The notes: generated by a model from the sequence alone, not told the origin. DNA of 64,000 nucleotides from Cohnella abietis (GCF_004295585.1 NZ_AP019400.1:2199501-2263500); one strand, 5' to 3'. Shown: positions 34,261 to 44,308, counted from the first letter of the stretch. Made by a program: numbers and translations.

Positions 34261-36927
34261 ATGTCCGAATCCCAAGAACGGCTAAATGTAGAAATGCCGA
34301 CGACTTACGATCCAACAAGCGCAGAGCAAAAATGGTATGAAACCTGGCTCCGTAACGGTTATTTCCAGGCGGGAAAACGTCCGGATGCTCCTAAATACAC
34401 CATTGTAATCCCGCCACCGAATGTTACTGGAATGCTTCATATTGGTCACGCGCTTGATTTTACTTTGCAGGATATCCTTATCCGTTTTAAACGGATGCAA
34501 GGGTTTGATGCGCTATGGCTCCCGGGTACCGATCATGCCGGAATTGCCACCCAGACTAAGGTGGAGCAGCAGCTCCGCGAAGAAGGGCTTAGCCGCTACG
34601 ACCTTGGCCGCGAGGCTTTCTTAGAGAAGGTATGGGAGTGGAAGGAACATTACGCGGGGACAATTCGCGAGCAATGGTCCAAGATGGGACTCAGCCTAGA
34701 CTATTCCCGTGAGCGGTTTACGTTAGACGAAGGGCTGTCAAAGGCTGTTCGTGAAGTATTCGTTCGTCTGTATAACAAGGGAATGATTTACCGCGGCAAG
34801 AGAATTATTAACTGGGACCCGGCTGCACGTACGGCGCTGTCGGATATTGAGGTTGAATATAAAGAAGTAAATGGACACCTCTACCACCTTCGTTATCCTC
34901 TAGCTGACGGTAGCGGTCATCTGACTGTGGCTACAACTAGACCTGAGACGATGCTGGGCGACTCTGCTGTAGCTGTTCATCCCGAAGATGAGCGTTATAA
35001 GCATTTAATTGGCAAGATGCTTCTTCTCCCTATCCTCAACAGGGAAATCCCGATTATCGCTGACGAGTATGTTGACAAGGATTTCGGTAGCGGTGCGGTT
35101 AAGATTACGCCAGCTCATGATCCTAACGACTTTGAGGTTGGGTCTAGACATGACCTTCCGCAAATTACTGTTATGGATGAAGGCGGCAAAATGAACGAGA
35201 ATGCCGGTCCTTACCAAGGACTTGATCGTACAGAATGCCGTAAAGCCATCGTAAAGGAACTGCAGGAGCAAGGAGTTTGCGTTCTAATCGAGGATCACGT
35301 CCACCAAGTGGGTCATAGCGAGCGATCTGGCGCGGTTGTTGAGCCGTATTTGTCTACGCAATGGTTCGTTAATATGAAGCCATTAGCGGAGAAGGCAATT
35401 GAATCCCAGAAATCGGGTCAGGGCGTAAACTTTGTTCCCGATCGTTTCGAGAAAATATATTTGCACTGGATTGAAAATGTTCGTGATTGGTGTATTTCCC
35501 GTCAGCTATGGTGGGGGCATCGTATTCCAGCATGGCATCATGAAACGACTGGAGAAATCTATGTTGGCACACAAGCTCCTGAAGGAGCCGATCAGCCTGA
35601 TTCTCCTTGGAAGCAAGACAATGATGTGCTCGATACTTGGTTCAGCTCGGCGCTTTGGCCTTTCTCCACATTGGGGTGGCCTGAAGACAGCGAGGACCTG
35701 AAAAATTATTACCCAACAGGCGTGCTTGTAACGGGTTACGACATCATTTATTTCTGGGTTGCCCGGATGATCTTCACTGCGCTAGAGTTTACGGAGCAAA
35801 TTCCGTTTAAGGATGTTCTTATCCACGGTCTTGTAAGAGATGCGGAAGGCCGCAAAATGTCCAAATCACTCGGTAATGGCGTCGATCCACTGAACATTAT
35901 TGCTCAGTATGGTGCAGATGCTATGCGGTTCATGATTTCGACGAGTAGCACGCCAGGGCAGGATTTACGTTTCCGCCTAGAGAAGGTAGAGCAAGCCCGT
36001 AACTTTGCAAACAAAATATGGAATGCCTCCCGTTTTGCATTAATGAATTTGGAAGGCTTTACCTATGAGGATATTGATATCAGCGGACAGTTATCAACGG
36101 CAGACCGTTGGATCCTGCATCGCTTTAATGAAACTGCACGTGACATTACCCGTTTGATGGAGAGCTACGAGTTCGGGGAAACCGGTCGTTTGCTGTACAA
36201 CTTTATCTGGGATGATCTGTGCGATTGGTATATCGAGTTTTCGAAGCTTACGCTGTACGGCGACAACCCAGCTGCGAAACGGAGCACGCAATCCGTGCTT
36301 GCTTACGTGCTGGACCGCACTCTGCGTCTGATCCATCCTTTCATGCCGTATTTGTCCGAGGAGATTTGGCAGCATCTGCCGCACGAGCCGGGTGAGACGA
36401 TCATGCTGGCTTCATGGCCAGAATATCGGGCTGATTTCGAAGCCGTTAACTCGGTGAAGGAAATGGAGCTCCTAATGGAAGCTATTCGTGCTGTGCGAAA
36501 TGTTCGCGCAGAGGTTAACGTATCGCCAGGGAAAAAAATCGAGCTGCTGTTGAAACCGACAGGAGAAGCGGAGGAAGGCATTTTCCGGCGTAATGAAATT
36601 TATGTACAGCGGTTCTGCAACACTTCGTCCTACACGCTTGACATTGGCCTGACTGCACCAGACAAAGCAATGACCGCGATCATAACGGGAGCTGAGCTTT
36701 ATTTTCCGCTTGCGGGATTAATTGATATCGGTCAGGAAATCGCACGTCTTACGAAAGAAGTCGACAATCTAAATGCCGAAGTAGACCGTGTGGAGAAGAA
36801 GCTCTCCAACGAAGGCTATTTGGCTAAAGCACCAGCTAACGTAGTTGAGCAGGAAAGAATCAAGGGACAGGATTACCGGGATAAACGGGATAAGGTTATG
36901 GCAAGAATTGCTGAGCTTCAGGGATAA
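34261..36927 (+). CDS. valS: Valyl-tRNA synthetase
   Basis: 888 residues from ATG 34261 (GGAGG eleven bases upstream; ATG 34252 is too close). Class I synthetase motifs: HIGH in [10 protein letters not shown] and KMSKS in [12 protein letters not shown]. The editing (CP1) domain lies between, with [17 protein letters not shown]. The anticodon-binding domain follows, and the C-terminus ends in the coiled-coil arm typical of ValRS ([19 protein letters not shown]). Expression is governed by the T-box leader. Seventeen bases separate it from folC. Confidence 0.98.
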   Translation: MSESQERLNVEMPTTYDPTSAEQKWYETWLRNGYFQAGKRPDAPKYTIVIPPPNVTGMLHIGHALDFTLQDILIRFKRMQGFDALWLPGTDHAGIATQTKVEQQLREEGLSRYDLGREAFLEKVWEWKEHYAGTIREQWSKMGLSLDYSRERFTLDEGLSKAVREVFVRLYNKGMIYRGKRIINWDPAARTALSDIEVEYKEVNGHLYHLRYPLADGSGHLTVATTRPETMLGDSAVAVHPEDERYKHLIGKMLLLPILNREIPIIADEYVDKDFGSGAVKITPAHDPNDFEVGSRHDLPQITVMDEGGKMNENAGPYQGLDRTECRKAIVKELQEQGVCVLIEDHVHQVGHSERSGAVVEPYLSTQWFVNMKPLAEKAIESQKSGQGVNFVPDRFEKIYLHWIENVRDWCISRQLWWGHRIPAWHHETTGEIYVGTQAPEGADQPDSPWKQDNDVLDTWFSSALWPFSTLGWPEDSEDLKNYYPTGVLVTGYDIIYFWVARMIFTALEFTEQIPFKDVLIHGLVRDAEGRKMSKSLGNGVDPLNIIAQYGADAMRFMISTSSTPGQDLRFRLEKVEQARNFANKIWNASRFALMNLEGFTYEDIDISGQLSTADRWILHRFNETARDITRLMESYEFGETGRLLYNFIWDDLCDWYIEFSKLTLYGDNPAAKRSTQSVLAYVLDRTLRLIHPFMPYLSEEIWQHLPHEPGETIMLASWPEYRADFEAVNSVKEMELLMEAIRAVRNVRAEVNVSPGKKIELLLKPTGEAEEGIFRRNEIYVQRFCNTSSYTLDIGLTAPDKAMTAIITGAELYFPLAGLIDIGQEIARLTKEVDNLNAEVDRVEKKLSNEGYLAKAPANVVEQERIKGQDYRDKRDKVMARIAELQG

Positions 36928-36943
36928 GGAGGAAGAAAACAAC

Positions 36944-38335
36944 ATGAGCGAGGATAATTTCTCCCCTGCTGCAACGACGTCATTTCACACGGCTGAGGAA
37001 GCGATGACCTGGATTACGGGTCTCACTTCCTTCGGCATCCGTCCTGGTATGGATCGAATTGCTCTTTTACTTGAAAAATTTAATCACCCGGAGCGGAGAT
37101 TAAAATTTATTCATGTAGCCGGAACGAATGGGAAAGGCTCGGTTTGTGCGTATTTAACAAGTGTGCTTAGACAATGCGGATATGATGTAGGAACGTTTAC
37201 TTCTCCTTATTTGACCTCGTATTCCAATCGTCTCCAATATAATGGGCATGATATTGAGGATGACGTTCTGATTAGGCTTGCTAATCAATTGAAGCCTGCA
37301 ACCGATGAGCTTGCTCAAAGCGAGTGGGGATCCCCGACGATGTTCGAGGTGACGACAGCTTTAGCTTTACTCTATTACGGAACGGTCGCTTATCCTGACT
37401 TTGTCGTATGGGAGACTGGACTCGGCGGCCGCTTGGACGTTACGAATATTGTGACGCCTATCATAAGCGTCATTACCAATGTTGGTCACGATCATATGGA
37501 TGTGCTTGGTCCGACACTCTCGCATATCGCCAAGGAAAAAGCGGGGATCATTAAAGCGGGTGTTCCCGTTGTTACCGCAGTCAGTCAGGCTGAAGTGATG
37601 GAAATCGTTAAGGAAACAGCTGTGGCCAAGAAAGCATCATTGTATCAGCTTGGCGGTAACTTCTCATATGAATTGTTATCTGCCGAAGAAAATGAGCAAA
37701 AGTTTTCTTTTCAAGGACCGTTTCGTGCTTTACAATCGTTAACTGTGACGTTAAACGGAGCACATCAGGTTTCCAACGCGGCTGTTGCGGTTATGACACT
37801 TGAAGTACTTAGGCAGTATTACGCTTTAATTGTTGAGGATGAGGATCTGGCTGTCGGTTTACGTAATACGACTTGGCCAGGTCGACTAGAGATGGTATCC
37901 AATCATCCTCGAATTTTACTCGACGGAGCTCACAATCCTGAAGGGATGGAAGCTCTGAAAAATGCGCTTAACGACATTTACAAGTTCGATAAGCTAAATG
38001 TGATGATGGCGATGATGCCGAATAAGAATCATGAACATTCCCTACGGCATATACTACCAATGGTGGATACGCTTGTAATCACGGAACCTGATTTTCATAA
38101 GAAAATGAACGCCGCTGACTTGGCCGCCGTCGCTTCGAGGCTGCGTAAGGAGATCGGGCAGCCGCGGAACGTTATCGTGGAGCCGGATTGGCGACGTGCG
38201 TTAGAGCTTCTGCAAGAAGCTTCTGCATCCTCTCAAGACGAGAACACGTTAAACGTCATTACTGGCACTCTTTATTTGATTGCCGACGTCCGTTCGTGGC
38301 TGCTCCATGGAACGAAATCTGAAAAAGGCTGGTGA
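36944..38335 (+). CDS. folC: Bifunctional folylpolyglutamate synthase / dihydrofolate synthase
   Basis: 463 residues from ATG 36944, with AAGGAGG 17 bases earlier. Mur-ligase-fold enzyme that adds glutamate to folates. Seen: the Omega-loop/FPGS signature RLKFIHVAGTNGKGSVCAYL (ATP-binding P-loop TNGKGS), the TSPYL motif, VWETGLGGRLDVTN, and ILLDGAHNPEGM in the C-terminal domain. It follows valS as in B. subtilis. Here it is followed directly by murC, with the comC gene found at this locus in B. subtilis missing. Confidence 0.96.
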   Translation: MSEDNFSPAATTSFHTAEEAMTWITGLTSFGIRPGMDRIALLLEKFNHPERRLKFIHVAGTNGKGSVCAYLTSVLRQCGYDVGTFTSPYLTSYSNRLQYNGHDIEDDVLIRLANQLKPATDELAQSEWGSPTMFEVTTALALLYYGTVAYPDFVVWETGLGGRLDVTNIVTPIISVITNVGHDHMDVLGPTLSHIAKEKAGIIKAGVPVVTAVSQAEVMEIVKETAVAKKASLYQLGGNFSYELLSAEENEQKFSFQGPFRALQSLTVTLNGAHQVSNAAVAVMTLEVLRQYYALIVEDEDLAVGLRNTTWPGRLEMVSNHPRILLDGAHNPEGMEALKNALNDIYKFDKLNVMMAMMPNKNHEHSLRHILPMVDTLVITEPDFHKKMNAADLAAVASRLRKEIGQPRNVIVEPDWRRALELLQEASASSQDENTLNVITGTLYLIADVRSWLLHGTKSEKGW

Positions 38336-39725
38336 AGCTTTGTTGCGGACCGCTGAGCATGTACATTTTATCGGTATCGGAGGATATGGGATGAGCGCCA
38401 TCGCCCGGGTAATGCTGGAGATGGGCTATCAAGTATCCGGTTCCGATGTGGTACGTCAGGAGTTAATTGAAAAACTGGCTGCCAAAGGAGCACAAATTTA
38501 TATTGGTCATGAACCCGAGAACGTTCGGGGAGCTGATCTTGTTGTTTATTCAACGGCCCTATCCAGGGATAACGTTGAACGTCAGGAAGCTGAGCAATTA
38601 AACATCCCGATTCTTCATCGGGCGCAGATGTTAGCTCGTTTGCTCAATGCTCGCAAAGGAATCGCGGTTGCTGGAGCGCATGGTAAAACAACCACCTCCT
38701 CCATGATTGCTCTTGTAATGGAGAACTGTGGGCAGGACCCAACCTATATTATTGGCGGAGAAATTGTTAATGTAGGCACGAACGCCAAAGCGGGTAAAGG
38801 GGAGTACGTCGTAGCCGAAGCTGATGAAAGCGATGGCTCATTCCTGCAATATGAATCGGCTATTGGAGTCGTTACAAATATTGAAGCCGATCATCTAGAA
38901 AATTATGATGGGGATTTCAATAAGCTCAAAGAGGCTTATGTTTCTTTTCTGCAAAATATTCGACCGGATGGATGCGCGGTAGTGTGTGCGGACGATGAGA
39001 ATATTCAGGAGCTGCTTCCGAAGGTAAACGGCGCACGAGTTATTACTTATGGTTTAGATGCTAAGGATGCAGATTATACAGCTACCGAGCTTGTTCTTGG
39101 TGATCGTTGTGCAACCTTCACCGTCAGTCATAAAGACGATGTCCTCGGCTCGGTTACCCTTTCTGTGCCAGGACGACATAATGTGTATAACGCCCTTGCA
39201 ACGGTAATCGTGTGTCTTGAGGCGGGTGTGCCATTCGGAGCTATCGCGGAAGCCATTCGTGAGTTTCAAGGCGCTAAGCGGCGCTTTCAGGTACTTGGCG
39301 AAGTGAAGGACATGCTGGTCATCGACGATTATGCCCATCATCCAACAGAAATACAGGCAACGATTCAAGCTGCCAAAGCAACAGGCAAAAGAATTATCGC
39401 AGTATTTCAGCCACAGCGCTATACGAGAACTTTTTTCCTATTGGATGCTTTCAGTCGTGCATTTGCGGATGCAGATGAAGTCATCATCACGGATATCTAT
39501 TCTCCTGCTGGTGAGCAAAGGATCGAAGGGATTAACTCGCGTAAGCTTGTAGAGCTGATTTCGCAGAACAGCAATGCCAACGTGACCTATATCCCGACCA
39601 AGGAAGAGGTTCATGATCTACTTGTGGAGCGTATAGCCCCAGGTGATCTTGTGTTAACGATGGGGGCTGGCGATATTTGGAAAATTGCTGTTGAGCTCTC
39701 CCGCAACTTACGTGAGCGTGAGTAA
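38307..39725 (+). CDS. murC: UDP-N-acetylmuramate-L-alanine ligase
   Basis: About 472 residues from ATG 38307, overlapping folC by 29 bases; TTG 38341, with AAGGCTGGTGA upstream, would give a slightly shorter protein starting just before AEHVHFIGIGG and is a real alternative. The N-terminal UDP-binding fold (FIGIGGYGMSAIA), P-loop AGAHGKTTTSSMI, and C-terminal DDYAHHPTEIQAT are all diagnostic of MurC. It adds L-Ala to UDP-MurNAc in peptidoglycan precursor synthesis. It is not beside other mur genes here. Confidence 0.95.
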   Translation: MERNLKKAGEALLRTAEHVHFIGIGGYGMSAIARVMLEMGYQVSGSDVVRQELIEKLAAKGAQIYIGHEPENVRGADLVVYSTALSRDNVERQEAEQLNIPILHRAQMLARLLNARKGIAVAGAHGKTTTSSMIALVMENCGQDPTYIIGGEIVNVGTNAKAGKGEYVVAEADESDGSFLQYESAIGVVTNIEADHLENYDGDFNKLKEAYVSFLQNIRPDGCAVVCADDENIQELLPKVNGARVITYGLDAKDADYTATELVLGDRCATFTVSHKDDVLGSVTLSVPGRHNVYNALATVIVCLEAGVPFGAIAEAIREFQGAKRRFQVLGEVKDMLVIDDYAHHPTEIQATIQAAKATGKRIIAVFQPQRYTRTFFLLDAFSRAFADADEVIITDIYSPAGEQRIEGINSRKLVELISQNSNANVTYIPTKEEVHDLLVERIAPGDLVLTMGAGDIWKIAVELSRNLRERE

Positions 39726-39753
39726 CTGGCACAGTAGATAATAGAAGTACTTT

Positions 39754-39797
39754 AGAAACCAGTCTGCGGGGTGATTCCTGTGGATGGTTTCTTTGTT
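39754..39797 (+). terminator. Rho-independent terminator of valS-folC-murC
   Basis: AGAAACCA (39754-39761) pairs with TGGTTTCT (39785-39792). An inner stem, CTGCGGGG with TCCTGTGG, continues to a TGAT loop. TTGTT follows. Confidence 0.82.
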
Positions 39798-39801
39798 CTA
39801 C

Positions 39802-39892
39802 TATCAGAAAGTATAAATTTCTATGTCTTAATACTCATCTGATAGCTCGATACAAACGTGTATAGCCGTCCTATGGACGGCAAAGCCGTTTT
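39802..39892 (+). repeat. Dispersed palindromic element, copy B (upstream of spoIIB)
   Basis: TATCAG (39802-39807), AAGTATA, AATTTC, AATACT and CTGATA (39839-39844) reproduce the order in copy A at 17855. Then come CAAACGT and a perfect hairpin GCCGTCC-TAT-GGACGGC (39865-39881), followed by AAAGCCGTTTT. In copy A that hairpin is degenerate. The GGACGGCAAAGCC stretch superficially recalls a c-di-GMP-I riboswitch, but the rest of that fold is missing. Confidence 0.62.
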
Positions 39893-39907
39893 ACTTGGTC
39901 AATGTAA

Positions 39908-39936
39908 ACATAATTCTCTCTTTACTCTCATATTCT
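39908..39936 (+). promoter_or_regulatory. Possible mother-cell (sigma-E-like) promoter before spoIIB
   Basis: ACATAATT (39908-39915), a 13-base spacer and CATATTCT (39929-39936) loosely resemble a sigma-E promoter. The match is only partial, and spoIIB of B. subtilis is expressed earlier, so this is tentative. Confidence 0.25.
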
Positions 39937-39970
39937 AATTACTAGAATGAGGGACAAGGGGAGACTTAGC

Positions 39971-41299
39971 ATGCAACCAAAAGCAAGAATGACCATTCGT
40001 TTCGAGCCTCAAGCTAAGCCGGGACTAGCGTCAGCACCTATCGTACAAACTCTTGTTTCTAAAAATGAGCTTTTAATTGAGAAGATAGAGTCAGTTAGTG
40101 GAGGTAGTCAAGGTAATGAAGGTGGCTTTACTTCTTGGAACAGCCCTTATCAGGATGATATCCATGCATTAGAAGAAATTATTCGAACAACAGAAACCGT
40201 AAGGGGCAAAGTCCCTTTGTCTAAGTCTGCACTGGCACTGGAGCCTACTTTAATGGATATCCCTCATGATGAGCTATCGGAACCGAAATGGACCAAGAGA
40301 TTACCTCAATTTGAGAATGAAAATGAAAATGAAAATGACGATGAGGATAAGAATGAAGCTAAGCTGGGAGTAGGCTGGTACAATCAAACGGCAACGATAC
40401 ATGAGGAGAGAGGGCCATCCTGGGGAAGGGTATTCCTTTCTGTAGCTGGTGCGATAGCAACGGGAGCTTTATTCGGATATATGGTTCTGAGCTTATTTAC
40501 TGGAGAGTCCCTATTCCCGGGGAAAACGAATAGAGGCACACAGCTACCTGTACAAGCAGCACCGGGAAAATCATTTAATTCTTCTTTACCTACTGCGGAT
40601 AAATCTGTTGAAGCTAAGAGCGTAGACGGTAAAATATCTTCCAACGAGTCCTCCGGCAAGTCCGTGGACGAGGGAACTCTTACTCAAGTAGCAACTGACG
40701 CTTACTATATGCTTCAATTTGGAGTATTTAAGAATGAAGAGAGCATGCAGGCAGCGGTTAAACAATTAAAAGATCGTGGGCTGGCTCCTGCTACAGAGAC
40801 GAGAGAAGGTTATCGAGTCTATGTTGGAGCGGCTAGATCACGAAATGAAGCAGATCTGTTGGCTGCGCAGATGCCCGACTTAGAGGTTTACATTAAGCCG
40901 TTAGAGGAGACGACCTTAGCCATTTCTTCTCAAACGCTTTCCGAGGAAGCGGCCGATTTTCTTAATGCCAGCGCCAATTTAACCCGAAAGCTGACTGAGT
41001 ATGCGGGCACCGGTTTATTGGATAAGCTTCCTCAGAAAATGAACGATGCTGATATTACTGCACTAGAAGAAGCCCATCAGCAGTGGCTAAAGACGATTCC
41101 CGCTGCCAGCAAGCTTAATGATACAATAGCAGAGCAGGGGCAAGTTATTGTTCAGGAGTTGAATTCTGCTATTCTCTCTATGAACGATTTTAATCGAAAG
41201 CCCTCGCGATTCCACTTGTGGCATACTCAAGCAGATGTGATGAAAGCTATACTGGCAGACCGTCAAATACATTTGATTTTACAGACCACGGCTCGTTAA
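39971..41299 (+). CDS. spoIIB: SpoIIB-like SPOR-domain membrane protein
   Basis: 442 residues from ATG 39971 (AAGGGGAGA upstream). The N-terminal 150 residues are predicted cytosolic and include an acidic stretch coded by a six-base repeat (FENENENENDDEDKNEA). A single membrane helix follows (VFLSVAGAIATGALFGYMVL), then a SPOR domain near residues 236-305 (YYMLQFGVFKNEESMQAAVK), which binds denuded glycan at septa. The C-terminal 120 residues are helical. Layout and position between folC/murC and maf match SpoIIB of B. subtilis, which targets septal peptidoglycan hydrolysis at the onset of engulfment. It is longer than the B. subtilis protein (332). Confidence 0.78.
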   Translation: MQPKARMTIRFEPQAKPGLASAPIVQTLVSKNELLIEKIESVSGGSQGNEGGFTSWNSPYQDDIHALEEIIRTTETVRGKVPLSKSALALEPTLMDIPHDELSEPKWTKRLPQFENENENENDDEDKNEAKLGVGWYNQTATIHEERGPSWGRVFLSVAGAIATGALFGYMVLSLFTGESLFPGKTNRGTQLPVQAAPGKSFNSSLPTADKSVEAKSVDGKISSNESSGKSVDEGTLTQVATDAYYMLQFGVFKNEESMQAAVKQLKDRGLAPATETREGYRVYVGAARSRNEADLLAAQMPDLEVYIKPLEETTLAISSQTLSEEAADFLNASANLTRKLTEYAGTGLLDKLPQKMNDADITALEEAHQQWLKTIPAASKLNDTIAEQGQVIVQELNSAILSMNDFNRKPSRFHLWHTQADVMKAILADRQIHLILQTTAR

Positions 41300-41336
41300 T
41301 AATGAGAAGAAAATAAGTTTCGGGACTTTTGAACTG

Positions 41337-41368
41337 AGGCAGCCTGCTTCCTAGGGGCTGTCTTTGTT
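41337..41368 (+). terminator. Rho-independent terminator of spoIIB
   Basis: AGGCAGCC (41337-41344) pairs with GGCTGTCT (41356-41363), with one G-U pair, followed by TTGTTTT. Confidence 0.8.
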
Positions 41369-41444
41369 TTATACATTGTGTGACTTGTTCGGGGGACGTA
41401 TAATGAATAGACGGGTGTCAAAAAATGGTGGGGGACGGGGAATT

Positions 41445-41687
41445 ATGAAGAAAAACGGATGGATATTACTATTGTTCATTTTCTTGGGATTGCTGGCTGG
41501 TGCTTTAGTGGCTATCTGGCTAAAGGATGTCCCTGGACTCACCTTTTTAACACGTGCGATCGAGCTGAATTGGTCGCCTGCCGGAGATTTATCGGTTATT
41601 AAGTATAGCTTAGATATAAATGTTAAAATTAGCTTGCTTAGTGTAATCGGTGCGATTGTTGCGATATGGTTATACCGTAAAATGTAA
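41445..41687 (+). CDS. DUF4321 small membrane protein
   Basis: 80 residues from ATG 41445, with GGGGGACGGGG upstream; the ATG at 41403 would add a charged leader unlike the family. Two membrane helices: residues 5-25 (GWILLLFIFLGLLAGALVAI) and about 58-78 (KISLLSVIGAIVAIWLY), joined by an external loop with WLKDVPGLTFL and WSPAGDLSVIKYSLD. This matches DUF4321 (PF14209), found in Bacillales and Clostridia next to cell-division or maf/radC genes. Function unknown. Its stop overlaps the region just before maf, so the two are probably cotranscribed. Confidence 0.82.
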   Translation: MKKNGWILLLFIFLGLLAGALVAIWLKDVPGLTFLTRAIELNWSPAGDLSVIKYSLDINVKISLLSVIGAIVAIWLYRKM

Positions 41688-41710
41688 TGCTGAAAGGGAG
41701 TTCCACAACG

Positions 41711-42322
41711 ATGTCGGTTAAACAATCTAGCGCTCCAATGCTTGTTCTCGCTTCCTCCTCTCCTCGTAGAAAAGAGCTTATCTCGTTATTAGGACTTCCC
41801 GTTCAGATTTCGCCTAGTCATGTGTCCGAGGACACTCCGGATGATTGGTCTCCCTTGCAAATCGTAGAGGGTCTTTCTCTACGAAAAGCGCTTGCCGTCA
41901 AGGAAGAGCTTGCCCACTCCTTCGATCCTTCTTCCATTATCGTAGGTAGCGATACTATTGTTGTGTTGAATGGTAAAGTGATGGGAAAGCCTAGAGACGA
42001 TGAGGATGCTGAACATATGCTTCAGCAGCTTGCGGGCCAAATCCATGAGGTCTATACAGGAGTATCTTGTATTCGGATTTCTGACGAGAAGACGGTTACT
42101 TCTCACCGTATAACAAAGGTAAAGATGAGAAATTTATCACCTGAGCAAATTTCTCGCTATGTCGCAACTGGTGAGCCCCTTGATAAGGCTGGAGCCTATG
42201 GCATTCAAGAAATTGGCTCCTTGCTTGTTGAATCCATTGATGGATGTTATTTCAACGTTGTCGGATTGCCGGTTTCTCTTCTCGCCGTTCAATTGGAGCA
42301 GTTCAATATTACAATTCCTTGA
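41711..42322 (+). CDS. maf: Maf-family nucleoside triphosphate pyrophosphatase
   Basis: 203 residues from ATG 41711 with AAAGGGAG upstream. The signature SSPRRKELISLLGLP near the N-terminus, SDTIVVLNGKVMGKP, and GAYGIQEIGSLLVESIDG near the end define the Maf/Ham1-like fold. The family hydrolyses non-canonical or modified NTPs (dTTP/UTP type) and is linked to septum inhibition in B. subtilis. The order spoIIB, maf, radC, mreB is conserved in Bacillus. Confidence 0.95.
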   Translation: MSVKQSSAPMLVLASSSPRRKELISLLGLPVQISPSHVSEDTPDDWSPLQIVEGLSLRKALAVKEELAHSFDPSSIIVGSDTIVVLNGKVMGKPRDDEDAEHMLQQLAGQIHEVYTGVSCIRISDEKTVTSHRITKVKMRNLSPEQISRYVATGEPLDKAGAYGIQEIGSLLVESIDGCYFNVVGLPVSLLAVQLEQFNITIP

Positions 42323-42374
42323 CTGAATAAGCCACTCCCGCGGCCGACGCGGCTTTCGAAGGTAGGAAAATTCT

Positions 42375-43064
42375 TTGGAGCAACGATCCTTTCGATTACG
42401 TGAGATTCCCTCTCAGGAACGACCGCGGGAACGTATGCAGCAATTCGGAGCAGAGGCACTTAGTCATGCAGAATTACTAGCTATTCTAATACGGACGGGG
42501 ACACCGAAAGAATCGGCCATACACCTTGCCCAGCGCATTCTTAACGAAAGCGGAGGCTTGCGGAGATTAGCAGAGAGTAAATGGGAAGAGCTGACACAAA
42601 TACACGGAATCGGACCTGCGAAGGCGCTGCAGCTTCAAGCTTCTATTGAGCTTGGGCGAAGAGTGGCACGGTCTAAATTGCCGGAAACAGTCAAAATTAC
42701 AAGTCCGCAGGATGCCGCTGATCTCCTTATGGACGAGCTTAGGCATTACCGGGAAGAGCACTTTGTCTGTTTGTTTCTTAATACTAAAAATCAAGTTATC
42801 GGTCGCCAGACGTTATCCATTGGCAGCTTAAACGCATCTATTGTTCACCCCAGAGAGGTTTTTCGTGCGGCTATAAGAAGAAGCAGTGCTTCCATTCTGT
42901 GCGCTCATAATCATCCAAGCGGTGATCCAACACCGAGCGCTGAAGATATTCAGCTTACAAAGCGGTTAGCCGAAGCCGGACAATTGATCGGGATCGAGCT
43001 TCTAGATCATTTGGTAATAGGTGACAATCGCTTTATAAGTTTGAAGGAGATGGGCTGCTTGTAA
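42375..43064 (+). CDS. radC: RadC family protein (YsxA), JAMM/MPN domain
   Basis: 229 residues from TTG 42375 with GGTAGG upstream. An N-terminal helix-hairpin-helix part (LTQIHGIGPAKALQLQAS) is followed by the MPN/JAB domain with the metal motif HNHPSGDPTPSAED near residue 176, including a conserved Glu earlier in the domain. Despite its name, a DNA repair role is not established. Length matches the family. It ends 83 bases before mreB, and the mreB promoter lies inside its 3' end. Confidence 0.93.
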   Translation: MEQRSFRLREIPSQERPRERMQQFGAEALSHAELLAILIRTGTPKESAIHLAQRILNESGGLRRLAESKWEELTQIHGIGPAKALQLQASIELGRRVARSKLPETVKITSPQDAADLLMDELRHYREEHFVCLFLNTKNQVIGRQTLSIGSLNASIVHPREVFRAAIRRSSASILCAHNHPSGDPTPSAEDIQLTKRLAEAGQLIGIELLDHLVIGDNRFISLKEMGCL

Positions 43065-43070
43065 TATAAT
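43041..43070 (+). promoter_or_regulatory. Sigma-A promoter of mreB
   Basis: TTGAAG (43041-43046), an 18-base spacer and TATAAT (43065-43070), overlapping the radC 3' end and 78 bases before the mreB start. Confidence 0.65.
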
Positions 43071-43147
43071 GATAAGGATTGTCCCGACGACTGGTGCTCC
43101 GATAAGGTGTCAACAAAGCAGTCGCGGTCAAAGCAGGAGGTAGCAGA

Positions 43148-44179
43148 ATGGTAGGAGGATTTACACGGGATCTTGGTATCGATCTTGGAACTGCAAATAC
43201 GCTGGTGTACATTAAGGGCAAAGGAATCGTTGTCAGGGAACCTTCAGTGGTAGCCCTGCGTACCGATACGAAAAAAATTGTGGCGGTTGGCTCAGATGCC
43301 AAAAAAATGATTGGCCGTACGCCAGGCAATATAGTAGCTATTCGTCCTATGAAGGATGGGGTAATTGCTGACTTTGAAACAACGGCTACTATGATTAAGT
43401 ATTTTATTCGTAGTGCTCAGAAGCCTCGCTCTATGTTCCCTCGTCACCCTAATGTTATGGTTTGTGTCCCATCGGGTATTACAGCGGTTGAGAAACGCGC
43501 GGTTGAGGATGCAACAAAGCAAGCAGGTGCTCGTGAGGCATATATTATCGAAGAGCCGTTTGCAGCTGCAATTGGGGCTGATTTACCTGTATGGGAGCCG
43601 ACCGGAAGCATGGTCGTGGATATCGGCGGCGGTACAACTGAAGTTGCCGTAATCTCGCTTGGAGGAATCGTAACAAGCAAATCGATCCGTATTGCAGGAG
43701 ACGAGATGGATGATGCGATCATTGCTTACATCAAGCGTTTCTACAATTTGATGATCGGTGAGAGAACCTCTGAGCAGCTGAAGATGGAAATAGGCTCTGC
43801 AATGCCGCTTGATAAAGTAGAATCCATTGAAATTCGTGGACGGGACTTGGTCTCCGGCTTGCCTAAGACATTGGCTATTACTTCGGATGAAATTACTGAA
43901 GCCTTGTCTGATACAGTCAATTCCATTATTGATGCAGTTAAAGTAACTTTAGAGAAGTGTCCGCCTGAGCTTTCAGCGGATATTATGGATCGTGGTATCG
44001 TGTTAACAGGTGGAGGAGCTTTGCTTCGCAATCTAGATAAGATGCTTACCCGTGAAACGGGTATGCCTGTGCTAGTTGCTGACAATCCACTTGATTGTGT
44101 GGCTATCGGAACAGGAAGAGCACTTGAAAATATTCATCTCTTCAAAACCAAAGGCGGGAATTCCCGATCCGGCCGCTAA
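43148..44179 (+). CDS. mreB: Rod shape-determining actin-like protein MreB
   Basis: 343 residues; ATG 43148 behind AGGAGG. Actin-fold nucleotide motifs: [19 protein letters not shown] (phosphate 1), [18 protein letters not shown] (phosphate 2) and [15 protein letters not shown] (adenosine). It forms antiparallel filaments on the membrane that orient the wall elongation machinery. It heads the mreBCD cluster as in B. subtilis. A strong hairpin without a T tail follows the gene. Confidence 0.98.
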   Translation: MVGGFTRDLGIDLGTANTLVYIKGKGIVVREPSVVALRTDTKKIVAVGSDAKKMIGRTPGNIVAIRPMKDGVIADFETTATMIKYFIRSAQKPRSMFPRHPNVMVCVPSGITAVEKRAVEDATKQAGAREAYIIEEPFAAAIGADLPVWEPTGSMVVDIGGGTTEVAVISLGGIVTSKSIRIAGDEMDDAIIAYIKRFYNLMIGERTSEQLKMEIGSAMPLDKVESIEIRGRDLVSGLPKTLAITSDEITEALSDTVNSIIDAVKVTLEKCPPELSADIMDRGIVLTGGGALLRNLDKMLTRETGMPVLVADNPLDCVAIGTGRALENIHLFKTKGGNSRSGR

Positions 44180-44186
44180 TGCAATA

Positions 44187-44229
44187 ACGATTCAGAAAGG
44201 CTAGGTATCATCTTTCCTTTCTGAATCGT
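44187..44229 (+). other. Perfect 14-pair hairpin between mreB and mreC without T tail
   Basis: ACGATTCAGAAAGG (44187-44200) pairs perfectly with CCTTTCTGAATCGT (44216-44229) over a 15-base loop. No T run follows on either strand. It may be an RNA processing or stability element that separates mreB from mreCD levels. Confidence 0.7.
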
Positions 44230-44299
44230 CTCCAAGTACAATGGTATGTCACCGCCCTTAGCGTAACAATCAATTGCGATGCTTATACTTTTGCAAGCT

Positions 44300-44308
44300 T
44301 GTTATGAT
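44300..44308 (+). promoter_or_regulatory. Candidate extended -10 promoter of mreC
   Basis: TG-T-TATGAT (44300-44308) is an extended -10 box without a good -35, about 75 bases before the mreC start. Confidence 0.4.

Noticed and set aside
39839..39892. Cyclic di-GMP-I (GEMM) riboswitch in element copy B
   Set aside because: GGACGGCAAAGCC resembles part of the motif, but the second stem, the GNRA loop-receptor and a downstream expression platform are absent, and copy A does not keep the core.
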